From contig CAJMPR010000004.1 in NCBI GenBank assembly GCA_905215345.1, positions 186,001 to 250,000 on the forward strand: a stretch of DNA of 64,000 bases. The letters run 5' to 3'. The translations under genes were made by a program, and so were the position numbers. Shown here in pieces: positions 35,770-44,099 of the stretch (position 1 is its first letter; every line of letters begins with the position of its first letter). Origin of the DNA: an uncultured bacterium. Lineage in GTDB: Bacteria; Bacteroidota; Bacteroidia; Bacteroidales; Bacteroidaceae. The notes under the pieces are model-generated. The model was not told where the DNA came from. It saw only the letters and a list, made by a program, of their open reading frames with translations, and searched no databases.

Positions 35770-36660
35770 CTATCGTTTACTTGCATCGAATAAACTCTTC
35801 TTTTCCTCGGTCGTCAAACTTTCGTATCCTGATTTTTTTAGTTTATCAAGAATCCGGTCTATTTCGTCAGATTGAGCTTTCTTTCGGGCATTGTAATCGT
35901 AATCTTTCTGTTTATCCGCACCGTAATGGACCTTCATTTTCGGTTTCCGGGGTTTGAAACTGAATAAAGAAGTAACGGCATCAATAAATTTGTTAATCCA
36001 TGCGGTAATATCTGTTCCTTTGCTTAAACTGGCAGCAAACCAGAGACCTGCCAATGCCCCGCCAAGATGCGCTATATGGCCGCCTGCATTATTGGAAGTG
36101 ATAAATAGCAGATCGGTCCCGATAACAATCAGTGCCAGATACTTTAGACGTATGGTTCCGAAGAGAAACAGGCGTATCGGATAATTGGGTTCGCGATAGG
36201 CTGTTGCTGCGACGATGGCAAGCACTGAAGCTGATGCTCCCACCATGAAAGAATATTCAATCATGGGACGGAAATAGGGAAAAATATTATATGCTGCCAT
36301 ATATAGTATTCCACCGCAAATACCTCCTAAGATATAAACTCCCCGCAAATGCTTTGCTGAGAAAAAATGGAGGAATAATGCACCGAACCAATATAACCAA
36401 AGCATGTTAAACAGAATATGCATCAACCCCGCATGCATGAACATGTATGTAAAGAGAGACCAAGGTTGAATGCTGAAGCGGGAAAGCGAAGCCGGCAACT
36501 GCAACCATTCAAATACATCCGCCAGACTACGGTTGAAAAGTTGCAATATAACTTCTGTTAATGTGGTAAGAATGAATACTCCCGCATTAACATAAATCAG
36601 TTGTATGTAGATATTTCCTCTACGAAACGATTCTTTTAAATCAGTTATAATAGTAGCCAT
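35770..36660 (-). CDS. Rhomboid-family intramembrane serine protease (second of pair)
   Basis: A 296-residue membrane protein with a six-helix rhomboid core. The catalytic Ser143 is in GASASVLA and His198 in HIAHLGG. HAGLMHILFNMLWLY is the conserved loop/helix 2 motif. A basic C-terminal extension of about 60 residues (KPRKPKMKVHYGADKQKD) follows the last helix. It overlaps the preceding rhomboid gene by 20 bases, so translation is probably coupled. Substrates unknown. Confidence 0.88.
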   Translation of the reverse strand: MATIITDLKESFRRGNIYIQLIYVNAGVFILTTLTEVILQLFNRSLADVFEWLQLPASLSRFSIQPWSLFTYMFMHAGLMHILFNMLWLYWFGALFLHFFSAKHLRGVYILGGICGGILYMAAYNIFPYFRPMIEYSFMVGASASVLAIVAATAYREPNYPIRLFLFGTIRLKYLALIVIGTDLLFITSNNAGGHIAHLGGALAGLWFAASLSKGTDITAWINKFIDAVTSLFSFKPRKPKMKVHYGADKQKDYDYNARKKAQSDEIDRILDKLKKSGYESLTTEEKKSLFDASKR

Positions 36661-37324
36661 TTCCTCTATTCTTTTTTCTCCAGTACATAATCAGTATAAA
36701 GCCGAATATCATACCGCCCAAATGAGCAAAGTGTGCGACGTTATCTCCCGGATTGTTGGCAAAACCGGAATATAGTTCTATCAAAGCGTATCCGATAACG
36801 AAATATTTGGCTTTGATAGGGAAAGGTAACGGGAAAATGAACATGGGCTGATTGGGGAATAACATACCGAATCCAAGCAATATGGCATATACGGCTCCGG
36901 AAGCTCCCACAGTAGTCATCATATTGAGATATTCTGTCATCGGGATGACAGAATATCCTGTGTTAACACTGTCGTATGCTGAAAGTACTGTTTCGTAATG
37001 AATATATTGCACTATTTCCTGGATAAGTCCGGCACCGATGCCGCATGCCAGATAATAAAACAAAAAGCGCTTCGGACCCCACACTTGTTCCAAAATACGT
37101 CCAAACATCCATACGGCAAACATGTTAAAGAATAAGTGGGTGAATCCACCGTGCATGAACATATAGGTAATCAACTGTGCAGCATTGAAGTCTCCGGCAA
37201 GAAAAAAATGCAGGCCCAAATATTTATTTAAATCGACTCCGTAGCTTTGGGATACTAATGTGCCGAGATACATCAACACGTTGATGATTAGAAGGTTTCT
37301 GGTTACTGTTGGTATAGCATTCAT
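36641..37324 (-). CDS. Rhomboid-family intramembrane serine protease (first of pair)
   Basis: A 227-residue rhomboid with Ser142 in VGASGAVYA, His201 in HFAHLGG and HGGFTHLFFNMFAVWMFG. It has the compact form without extra domains. It heads a unit of two rhomboids and an EEP-fold membrane protein. Two active-looking rhomboids in tandem suggest different substrates or a complex. Confidence 0.9.
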   Translation of the reverse strand: MNAIPTVTRNLLIINVLMYLGTLVSQSYGVDLNKYLGLHFFLAGDFNAAQLITYMFMHGGFTHLFFNMFAVWMFGRILEQVWGPKRFLFYYLACGIGAGLIQEIVQYIHYETVLSAYDSVNTGYSVIPMTEYLNMMTTVGASGAVYAILLGFGMLFPNQPMFIFPLPFPIKAKYFVIGYALIELYSGFANNPGDNVAHFAHLGGMIFGFILIMYWRKKNRGNGYYYN

Positions 37325-37438
37325 AATCTGTTTTTCGCTTTATTGGGCAAAAGTACGAATAAATTCTGTTCTATAACAGAAAATGGAAGTCCTATTCCTT
37401 TTTTTTCTTCATATTCCAATATTTTTTTAATGTTTTTA

Positions 37439-37469
37439 TTTGATATTCAGAAATATTGCTCTATTTTTG
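37439..37469 (+). promoter_or_regulatory. Promoter of the HU gene
   Basis: TTTG (37439-37442), 19 bases, TATTTTTG (37462-37469), in agreement with the Bacteroides consensus, 58 bases before the ATG. Confidence 0.65.
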
Positions 37470-37527
37470 TAGGAAGTTGTGAAGGGAAATTATCTTTTGT
37501 GTAACATATTAATTAATCATTTGTATT

Positions 37528-37794
37528 ATGAATAAGTCAGAACTTATCAGCGCTATGGCAGCTGAAGCCGGTTTGTCAAAAGCCGACTCTAAAAAGGCGT
37601 TGGATGCATTTATTGCATCGGTAACAAAAGCATTAAAGAATGGTGATAAAGTCGCATTGGTAGGCTTTGGTACATTCTCTATTAGTGAGAGAGCGGCACG
37701 TACCGGTATCAACCCAGCTACTAAAGCTCAGATTAACATTCCGGCAAAAAAGGTTGCTAAATTTAAGGCAGGTTCTGAATTGAGTATTGATTAA
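37528..37794 (+). CDS. HU-family nucleoid protein
   Basis: An 88-residue DNA-bending protein: MNKSELISAMAAEAGLSKAD, VALVGFGTFSISERAARTGINPAT and the arm KIN-type INIPAKKVAKFKAG. It organises the nucleoid as a dimer. The gene has its own promoter and a strong terminator (37822-37851). Confidence 0.95.
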   Translation: MNKSELISAMAAEAGLSKADSKKALDAFIASVTKALKNGDKVALVGFGTFSISERAARTGINPATKAQINIPAKKVAKFKAGSELSID

Positions 37795-37821
37795 GGATAT
37801 TCACTCTATAAAATTACAAAG

Positions 37822-37851
37822 AAGGGGGCGCATACAACGCCTCCTTTTTTT
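37822..37851 (+). terminator. Terminator of the HU gene
   Basis: GGGGGCG (37824-37830) with CGCCTCC (37838-37844), followed by seven T. Confidence 0.85.
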
Positions 37852-37870
37852 GTGAGGTAAAAAGAGTTTG

Positions 37871-37958
37871 TATCTTTGCTTTGCGAAGATAGGCAACACC
37901 TTATCAATAAAAACAGGCAAGCTTGTTTTGTACTGATTTCGGTTTGCACTATCTTTGC
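37871..37958 (+). promoter_or_regulatory. Repeated promoter element, copy 3 (argS)
   Basis: TATCTTTG (37871-37878), GCGAAGATAGGCAACACCTT, spacer, TTTTG (37926-37930), then 19 bases including CTGATTTCGGTTTGCAC and TATCTTTG (37950-37957). It is closest to the ahcY copy, which also has GCTT-TTTTGTACTG in the spacer. Confidence 0.8.
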
Positions 37959-37980
37959 AGGCAGAAAATACATTTAAATC

Positions 37981-39798
37981 ATGAATATAGAACAGAAATT
38001 GGTTACGTCCGTTATTGCCGGACTAAAAGCATTGTACGGACAAGACGTTCCTGCCGCACAAGTGCAGTTGCAAAAAACCAAGAAAGAATTTGAGGGACAT
38101 CTCACATTGGTAGTTTTCCCTTTTCTTCGCATGTCGAAAAAAGGACCTGAACAAACAGCACAGGATATAGGCGAATATTTGCAAGCAAATGATCCGTCAG
38201 TAGCTGCATTCAACGTTATCAAAGGTTTTCTGAATTTGACGATTGCTTCTTCGGCATGGATTGAATTGCTGAACGGTATCCATGCGGATAAGCAATATGG
38301 TATTGTCTTTGCCGGGGATAACTCTCCGTTGGTAATGATTGAATATTCTTCACCCAATACGAACAAACCGCTCCACTTAGGTCATGTTCGCAATAACCTG
38401 CTTGGTAATGCTTTGGCAAATATCATGGCTGCTAATGGGAATAAAGTGGTGAAAACAAACATAGTAAATGATCGTGGAATTCATATCTGCAAGTCCATGT
38501 TGGCATGGCAGAAGTATGGAAACAACGAAACTCCCGAATCGTCCGGTAAGAAAGGTGACCATTTGATTGGTGACTATTATGTGGCTTTTGACAAGCACTA
38601 CAAAGCGGAAGTAAAGGAGTTGATGGCAAAATATCAGAGTGAGGGGATGAATGAGGAAGAAGCAAAGGCAAAGGCTGAAGCAGAATCTCCGTTGATGAAA
38701 GAAGCACGCGAAATGTTGGTGAAGTGGGAAGCCAATGATCCAGAAGTTCGTGCTTTGTGGAAGAAGATGAATGACTGGGTTTATGCAGGTTTTGCTGAGA
38801 CTTACAAGATGATGGGGGTTACTTTCGATAAGATTTATTATGAGTCGGAAACCTATCTGGAAGGTAAAGAGAAAGTAATGGAAGGGCTGGAAAAGGGTTT
38901 CTTTTATAGAAAAGAAGATGGTTCGGTTTGGGCGGATCTTACCGGTGAAGGTTTAGACCATAAGTTGCTGCTTCGTGCCGATGGTACTTCCGTATATATG
39001 ACTCAGGATATTGGAACTGCTAAATTACGTTTTGCAGATTATCCTATCGATAAGATGATTTATGTTGTGGGTAATGAACAGAACTACCATTTCCAAGTAC
39101 TTTCAATTTTGCTTGATAAGTTAGGCTTTGAATGGGGTAAAGGACTGGTACACTTCTCTTATGGTATGGTAGAACTTCCTGAAGGTAAGATGAAGAGTCG
39201 TGAGGGTACGGTGGTTGATGCCGATGACTTGATGGCTGAAATGATTAGTACGGCTAAGGAAACATCTGATGAATTAGGCAAATTAGACGGATTGACAAAA
39301 GAAGAAGCGAATGATATTGCGCGGATTGTCGGTCTTGGTGCTTTGAAATATTTTATTTTGAAAGTAGATGCGCGGAAGAACATGACGTTCAACCCAAAAG
39401 AATCTATTGATTTTAATGGTAATACAGGGCCGTTTATTCAATATACTTATGCTCGCATCCAGTCTGTGTTGCGTAAGGCCAAAGAAGCTGGTATCGTTAT
39501 TCCGGTACAATTGCCTGCTGGCGTTGAATTGAGCGAGAAGGAAGAGGGATTGATACAGATGATTGCTGACTTTGCTGTTGTGGTAAAACAAGCCGGTGAA
39601 GATTACAGCCCTTCTGCCATTGCAAATTATACCTATGACCTTGTAAAAGAATATAATCAATTCTATCACGATTTTAGTATATTGCGTGAGGAGAATGAGG
39701 CGGTTAAAGTGTTCCGTCTTGCTCTGTCCGAAAATGTAGCTAAAGTAGTGCGTCTGGGTATGGGACTGCTCGGAATAGAAGTACCTGACAGAATGTAA
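37981..39798 (+). CDS. argS: Arginyl-tRNA synthetase
   Basis: A 605-residue class I synthetase. The N-terminal additional domain is present, the HIGH motif appears as HLGH (132-135) in SSPNTNKPLHLGHVRNN, the KMSKS-like loop as GKMKSREGTVVDADDL, and the C-terminal anticodon-binding DALR domain ends in GMGLLGIEVPDRM. Length is normal. Its promoter lies in the repeated 80-bp element. Confidence 0.97.
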   Translation: MNIEQKLVTSVIAGLKALYGQDVPAAQVQLQKTKKEFEGHLTLVVFPFLRMSKKGPEQTAQDIGEYLQANDPSVAAFNVIKGFLNLTIASSAWIELLNGIHADKQYGIVFAGDNSPLVMIEYSSPNTNKPLHLGHVRNNLLGNALANIMAANGNKVVKTNIVNDRGIHICKSMLAWQKYGNNETPESSGKKGDHLIGDYYVAFDKHYKAEVKELMAKYQSEGMNEEEAKAKAEAESPLMKEAREMLVKWEANDPEVRALWKKMNDWVYAGFAETYKMMGVTFDKIYYESETYLEGKEKVMEGLEKGFFYRKEDGSVWADLTGEGLDHKLLLRADGTSVYMTQDIGTAKLRFADYPIDKMIYVVGNEQNYHFQVLSILLDKLGFEWGKGLVHFSYGMVELPEGKMKSREGTVVDADDLMAEMISTAKETSDELGKLDGLTKEEANDIARIVGLGALKYFILKVDARKNMTFNPKESIDFNGNTGPFIQYTYARIQSVLRKAKEAGIVIPVQLPAGVELSEKEEGLIQMIADFAVVVKQAGEDYSPSAIANYTYDLVKEYNQFYHDFSILREENEAVKVFRLALSENVAKVVRLGMGLLGIEVPDRM

Positions 39799-39818
39799 TA
39801 AAGACCTTATAAAATAAC

Positions 39819-39865
39819 GAGGCTGCACCGGAACATGTGAACTTTCATGTTTTCAGTGCAGCCTC
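39819..39865. terminator. Bidirectional terminator between argS and topA
   Basis: GAGGCTGCAC (39819-39828) with GTGCAGCCTC (39856-39865) plus an inner AACATG/CATGTT stem, T-rich on the plus side and A-rich upstream, between convergent genes. Confidence 0.8.
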
Positions 39866-39872
39866 ATTTTTA

Positions 39873-42221
39873 TTATTTTTTCTTTTTCGCATATTTGCCG
39901 CGTTTGGCTTTCGGAGCATCCGGATCGCTTTGTAATTTAATGATCTCCTTACAAGCATCCAAACTTAAGTCTTGTGGAATGATGTCTTTAGGAATCTTAT
40001 AATTACTGCCTTTGTAAACAATATAAGGTCCGTAGCGACCGTTTAAGATTTCCAAATCAGGTTCTTCTTCGAATTTTTTGAGATGTTTCTTTGATTCTGC
40101 CTCTTTCTTGTTTAGTATCAGTTCTATAGCCTCTTCCAAAGTGATAGACATTGGGTCTGCCGTTTTAGGAAGTGAAGTGTACATGCCATTATTATATATA
40201 TAAGGTCCGAAACGTCCCGTACCGACTGTTACTGTTTTACCTTCGTAATCGCCTAACGTACGGGGTAATTTGAACAGTTCCAATGCTTCTTCAAGAGTGA
40301 CAGTTTCAATGGACATCTCTTTCTTGAGTTGAGCAAAACGAGGCTTTTCTGAATCACCCGCCATGCCGATTTGTACGACAGGACCAAAACGGCCGATTTT
40401 TACAGAAACCTGTTTGCCGCTACCCGGTTCCGTACCTAAGATTCGTTCACCGGCTTTGTGGGCATTCTTTGTTGCAAGAGTACTTTCTACAGATGGGTGG
40501 AAACTCTGATAGAAGTCTTTCAGAATCAGTGTCCATTTTTTCTCTCCTTCCGCTATTTCGTCAAATTGCTTTTCAACACTGGCGGTAAAGTTGTAGTCAA
40601 GTATATTGGGGAAATACTCCATCAAGAAGTCATTGACTACCGTACCTGTATCGGTCGGCATTAATTTTGCTTTCTCGGCTCCGGTGATTTCAGTTTGGGT
40701 GACATCTGTTATTTGGTTATTCTGCAATGAAAGTACGTTATATTTACGTTCGTTTCCTGTCTTGTCACCTTTTTCTACATAACCTCGTTGCTGAATGGTA
40801 GAAATGGTGGGAGCGTAGGTTGACGGACGACCGATGCCCAGTTCTTCCAGTTTACGTACAAGGCTTGCTTCAGTATAGCGGGGTGGGTGTTGCGTAAAAC
40901 GTTCTGTGGCAACAATATCCTGATGTTGCAAAATTTGTCCTTTCTTCAAGGGGGGCAACAATCGGGTCTCATCTTCCTGTTCGATATCATCATCGAGAGA
41001 TTCACGGTATACATGTAGAAAACCATCGAATTTTACAACTTCTCCCGTTGCATTAAACGTATCTGCTTCATTGCTGATACTGATACTTACAGTTGTTTTT
41101 TCTACTTCTGCATCTGCCATTTGAGAAGCTATCGTACGCTTCCAGATAAGGTCATACAATTTCCTTTCTTGAGGAGTGCCTTCTATCTTGGCATTTTCCA
41201 TATAAGTGGGACGTATGGCCTCGTGAGCTTCTTGTGCACCTTTAGTCTTGGTAGCGAAATGACGGGGATATACGTAACGTTCTCCCATCATTTCCGTAAT
41301 AGCAAGCTTACTGCTGTTTACTGCTAACTCTGACAAGTTAACTGAGTCGGTACGCATATAAGTAATTTTTCCCGATTCATACAATCTTTGTGCAATCATC
41401 ATAGTTTGCGCTACTGTAAATCCCAATTTACGGGCAGCTTCCTGTTGCAGTGTAGAGGTAGTGAATGGGGCAGCGGGACTTTTCTTTAGGGGACGGGTAT
41501 TGATGTCGTTAATGGTGAATGTAGCCGACTTGCAACTTTCCAGAAGCTTCTGTGCTTCCGCTTTAGTCTTGATGCGTCTTGCCAACTCAGCTTTCATCTC
41601 AACCAATTTACCGTCAGTATCAGGTACGAGGAATATGGCTGTTACACGATAAGAAGCTTCCGTTTGAAAAGCTTGTATCTCCCGCTCGCGTTCTACAATG
41701 AGACGAACAGATACGGATTGTACACGACCGGCGGAAAGTGCGGGTTTGACCTTCTTCCATAAAACGGGAGAAAGTTCAAAACCGACGATACGGTCCAGGA
41801 TACGGCGTGCCTGCTGTGCATCTACTAAATTAATGTCGATATTGCGCGGCTGCTCAATAGCTTTCAGAATGGCACTTTTAGTGATTTCATGGAAAACAAT
41901 ACGCTTGGTATGCTCCGGTTGCAATTTCAACACTTCGTACAAATGCCATGCAATAGCTTCTCCCTCGCGGTCTTCATCGGATGCCAACCATATCGTTTCT
42001 GCCTCTTTTGCTTCAGCTTTCAGGGCTTCTACAACCTTCTTCTTATCTGCCGGTATTTCGTAGTGTGGCTTGAAGTCTTTTTCGATATCGATACTAAACT
42101 CTTTTTTCTTCAAATCACGTATATGTCCATAGCTGGAAAGGACCTTAAAGTCTTTTCCAAGGAACTTCTCAATCGTTTTTGCTTTTGCCGGAGACTCGAC
42201 AATGACAAGGTTTTTTTGCAT
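39873..42221 (-). CDS. topA: DNA topoisomerase I
   Basis: A 782-residue type IA topoisomerase relaxing negative supercoils. The Toprim domain shows VIVESPAKAKTIEKFLG and ASDEDREGEAIAWHLYE. The catalytic tyrosine lies in SGKITYMRTDSVNLS. In place of zinc fingers it has C-terminal repeats of the GRFGPYI type (KIGRFGPVVQIG, GTGRFGPYIYN, GRYGPYIVYKG) and a Lys-rich tail. This tail layout is normal for Bacteroidetes. Confidence 0.96.
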   Translation of the reverse strand: MQKNLVIVESPAKAKTIEKFLGKDFKVLSSYGHIRDLKKKEFSIDIEKDFKPHYEIPADKKKVVEALKAEAKEAETIWLASDEDREGEAIAWHLYEVLKLQPEHTKRIVFHEITKSAILKAIEQPRNIDINLVDAQQARRILDRIVGFELSPVLWKKVKPALSAGRVQSVSVRLIVEREREIQAFQTEASYRVTAIFLVPDTDGKLVEMKAELARRIKTKAEAQKLLESCKSATFTINDINTRPLKKSPAAPFTTSTLQQEAARKLGFTVAQTMMIAQRLYESGKITYMRTDSVNLSELAVNSSKLAITEMMGERYVYPRHFATKTKGAQEAHEAIRPTYMENAKIEGTPQERKLYDLIWKRTIASQMADAEVEKTTVSISISNEADTFNATGEVVKFDGFLHVYRESLDDDIEQEDETRLLPPLKKGQILQHQDIVATERFTQHPPRYTEASLVRKLEELGIGRPSTYAPTISTIQQRGYVEKGDKTGNERKYNVLSLQNNQITDVTQTEITGAEKAKLMPTDTGTVVNDFLMEYFPNILDYNFTASVEKQFDEIAEGEKKWTLILKDFYQSFHPSVESTLATKNAHKAGERILGTEPGSGKQVSVKIGRFGPVVQIGMAGDSEKPRFAQLKKEMSIETVTLEEALELFKLPRTLGDYEGKTVTVGTGRFGPYIYNNGMYTSLPKTADPMSITLEEAIELILNKKEAESKKHLKKFEEEPDLEILNGRYGPYIVYKGSNYKIPKDIIPQDLSLDACKEIIKLQSDPDAPKAKRGKYAKKKK

Positions 42222-42357
42222 AAATTTCTGTTTTGTAGTGGCTCATGTCACTAAATTCGCCCGCAAAAGTATGAAAAAACAAACTTCCCACCTTATAATA
42301 TAAGGAGAATTTAGTAAAAACAAACTTTTTTGTTCGTATCCTCTTCAAATTTTAAGA

Positions 42358-44016
42358 TTAAAACTTGAAACTTACCCCACCGATGAAATTAATGCCTTCA
42401 GCCGGGTATCCCCAATAATATTGATAATCTTTATTCAATAAATTATTTATACGTGCATAAACAGAGATACCCTTGAAGAACTCATAGCTTCCTCCCACAT
42501 AGAGATTACTGATAGGGTCTACTTTTGCACCTTCTACTTTTTCACGCGAGATATTTTGATAACCTAAATTTATCAAAACAGGTGATATAGGTTGGATGCC
42601 TACATGAAAATCGGTTTCAAAGGCAGGTTTGAATGTTAATGCTTTGTTTTTAGTATTAAATGGTTCGTCATTGGGAGCATCCCAACTACGGTAGATACCG
42701 GATGCTGAGAAAGTAAGGATTTCTTTGAAATCATATTTTACTTCAAGCCCGGCATATACATTGCTTGTATTCCATTGGCTGATTCCGAGCATTTCATAAT
42801 TTTCAGTATCTGAATAAGAGAAACTAACTGGTAGGAAGTATAAATCATTTTTCAGATTCTGATATCCACCGTAGAGGTTGAACCATAGACCTGTTACAGG
42901 ACTGGCTTTGAATCCGAGGGCGGCATTCAATTGCTCATAAGTAGCGTCCGGTTGCGGGATAATTTGCCCGTAAGGACAGAATGTTTCCAAACGGCGGAAG
43001 TCATTCTGGTATTTACCTCCTTTAGCTTGCATGTATAGTACATAACTATCTGAAAAGTTGTACTCTGCGGTAACGTCAGGGGCTATCCGAAATCCTTTCC
43101 CAAAATTGAATGCCATATCAACATGTGCACCCAGGTTTACTTTCCAATCTTCATTTTCGAAACGATAATGTGGATTCAGATCGAGTGAAGTATAATTCTC
43201 AAAACCATTGTTTTTATAAAACACATTATCCATTGCAAAGGCGATACCGACTGTTTGTTCTTCCGAGAGCGCGCCTGTAACCAATGCTTTGGTACGTATA
43301 ATAGTTTCCTTAGAGTCCGATATACCAAAATCATATTGACGTCCATAGAGCATCAAATTGGTTTCTGCACGAAATTGGAGTGGCAAGTTCTTGTCTGTGG
43401 ATTTTACTCCGAAATGAAGCTCACCGGAAGTGAATTTCTGTTTATTGACAGCGGCACCCGGCAGAAAATTGAAATTACTCAATCCGAAGTTACCTGCGAC
43501 ATCAAGGTCAATCTTCTTGAAATTATGCCGGTAGTCAATGTTGGCATGGCTACGATAGAAATAAGACTTCCAATCACCACCGTTATCCGGCAAATCAAGT
43601 TTGCCGTTCCTTCCGTCCATGTGGAAGTTCAGGTTAATCCGGTCATTATTGGACAGCATAAACAGGTAATTGGTGCGTATGTCCAGATTCCCATAATTCC
43701 CATATCCTAACCTGGCATATCCTGGTAATGCCCTTGCCTGTGCTTCTTTTCCGGTATAAGCTTGCATAGGGGTTACTGGAATATCATCGGCAGGCACCAG
43801 TGTAGCATCATATTCTACCGTTCTTTTGCTGACGGTAGGCAGCTCTATTTTGGGAAGCACATTTATTTTGGACGCATCCAGAATATCAGGATTATATTCC
43901 TGCTCTACGATTACTGTACGGTTTACAGTAGAGTCTTTCACTTGTTTCTGGGCGTGAACTCCTAAAGGGAAAACGAGTAATGCTATTCCTCCGAGGATAT
44001 AATGTATCTTTTTCAT
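42358..44016 (-). CDS. Outer-membrane beta-barrel protein without plug domain
   Basis: A 552-residue protein with a signal peptide (ending GVHAQ) and, after a Pro-rich linker (about residues 25-95), alternating beta strands to a C-terminal aromatic (GGVSFKF), as expected of a barrel related to TonB-dependent receptors. The plug domain and TonB box are absent. It is preceded by a large TPR protein on the same strand, with a dyad in the 83-base gap; the pair probably works together in the envelope. Function unknown. Confidence 0.75.
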   Translation of the reverse strand: MKKIHYILGGIALLVFPLGVHAQKQVKDSTVNRTVIVEQEYNPDILDASKINVLPKIELPTVSKRTVEYDATLVPADDIPVTPMQAYTGKEAQARALPGYARLGYGNYGNLDIRTNYLFMLSNNDRINLNFHMDGRNGKLDLPDNGGDWKSYFYRSHANIDYRHNFKKIDLDVAGNFGLSNFNFLPGAAVNKQKFTSGELHFGVKSTDKNLPLQFRAETNLMLYGRQYDFGISDSKETIIRTKALVTGALSEEQTVGIAFAMDNVFYKNNGFENYTSLDLNPHYRFENEDWKVNLGAHVDMAFNFGKGFRIAPDVTAEYNFSDSYVLYMQAKGGKYQNDFRRLETFCPYGQIIPQPDATYEQLNAALGFKASPVTGLWFNLYGGYQNLKNDLYFLPVSFSYSDTENYEMLGISQWNTSNVYAGLEVKYDFKEILTFSASGIYRSWDAPNDEPFNTKNKALTFKPAFETDFHVGIQPISPVLINLGYQNISREKVEGAKVDPISNLYVGGSYEFFKGISVYARINNLLNKDYQYYWGYPAEGINFIGGVSFKF

Positions 44017-44026
44017 ATTTTTCAGT

Positions 44027-44090
44027 TGACGAGGTGTTAGTTAACAAGTTTACAAGGCCTCGTTTCCTTGTAAACTCGTAGACTTGTTCA
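44027..44090. repeat. Intergenic dyad built of ACAAG words
   Basis: AACAAGTTTACAAGG (44043-44057) and CCTTGTAAACTCGTAGACTTGTT (about 44066-44088), another word-repeat dyad starting about ten bases after the TPR gene stop codon. Confidence 0.6.
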
Positions 44091-44099
44091 CTTATCGGA

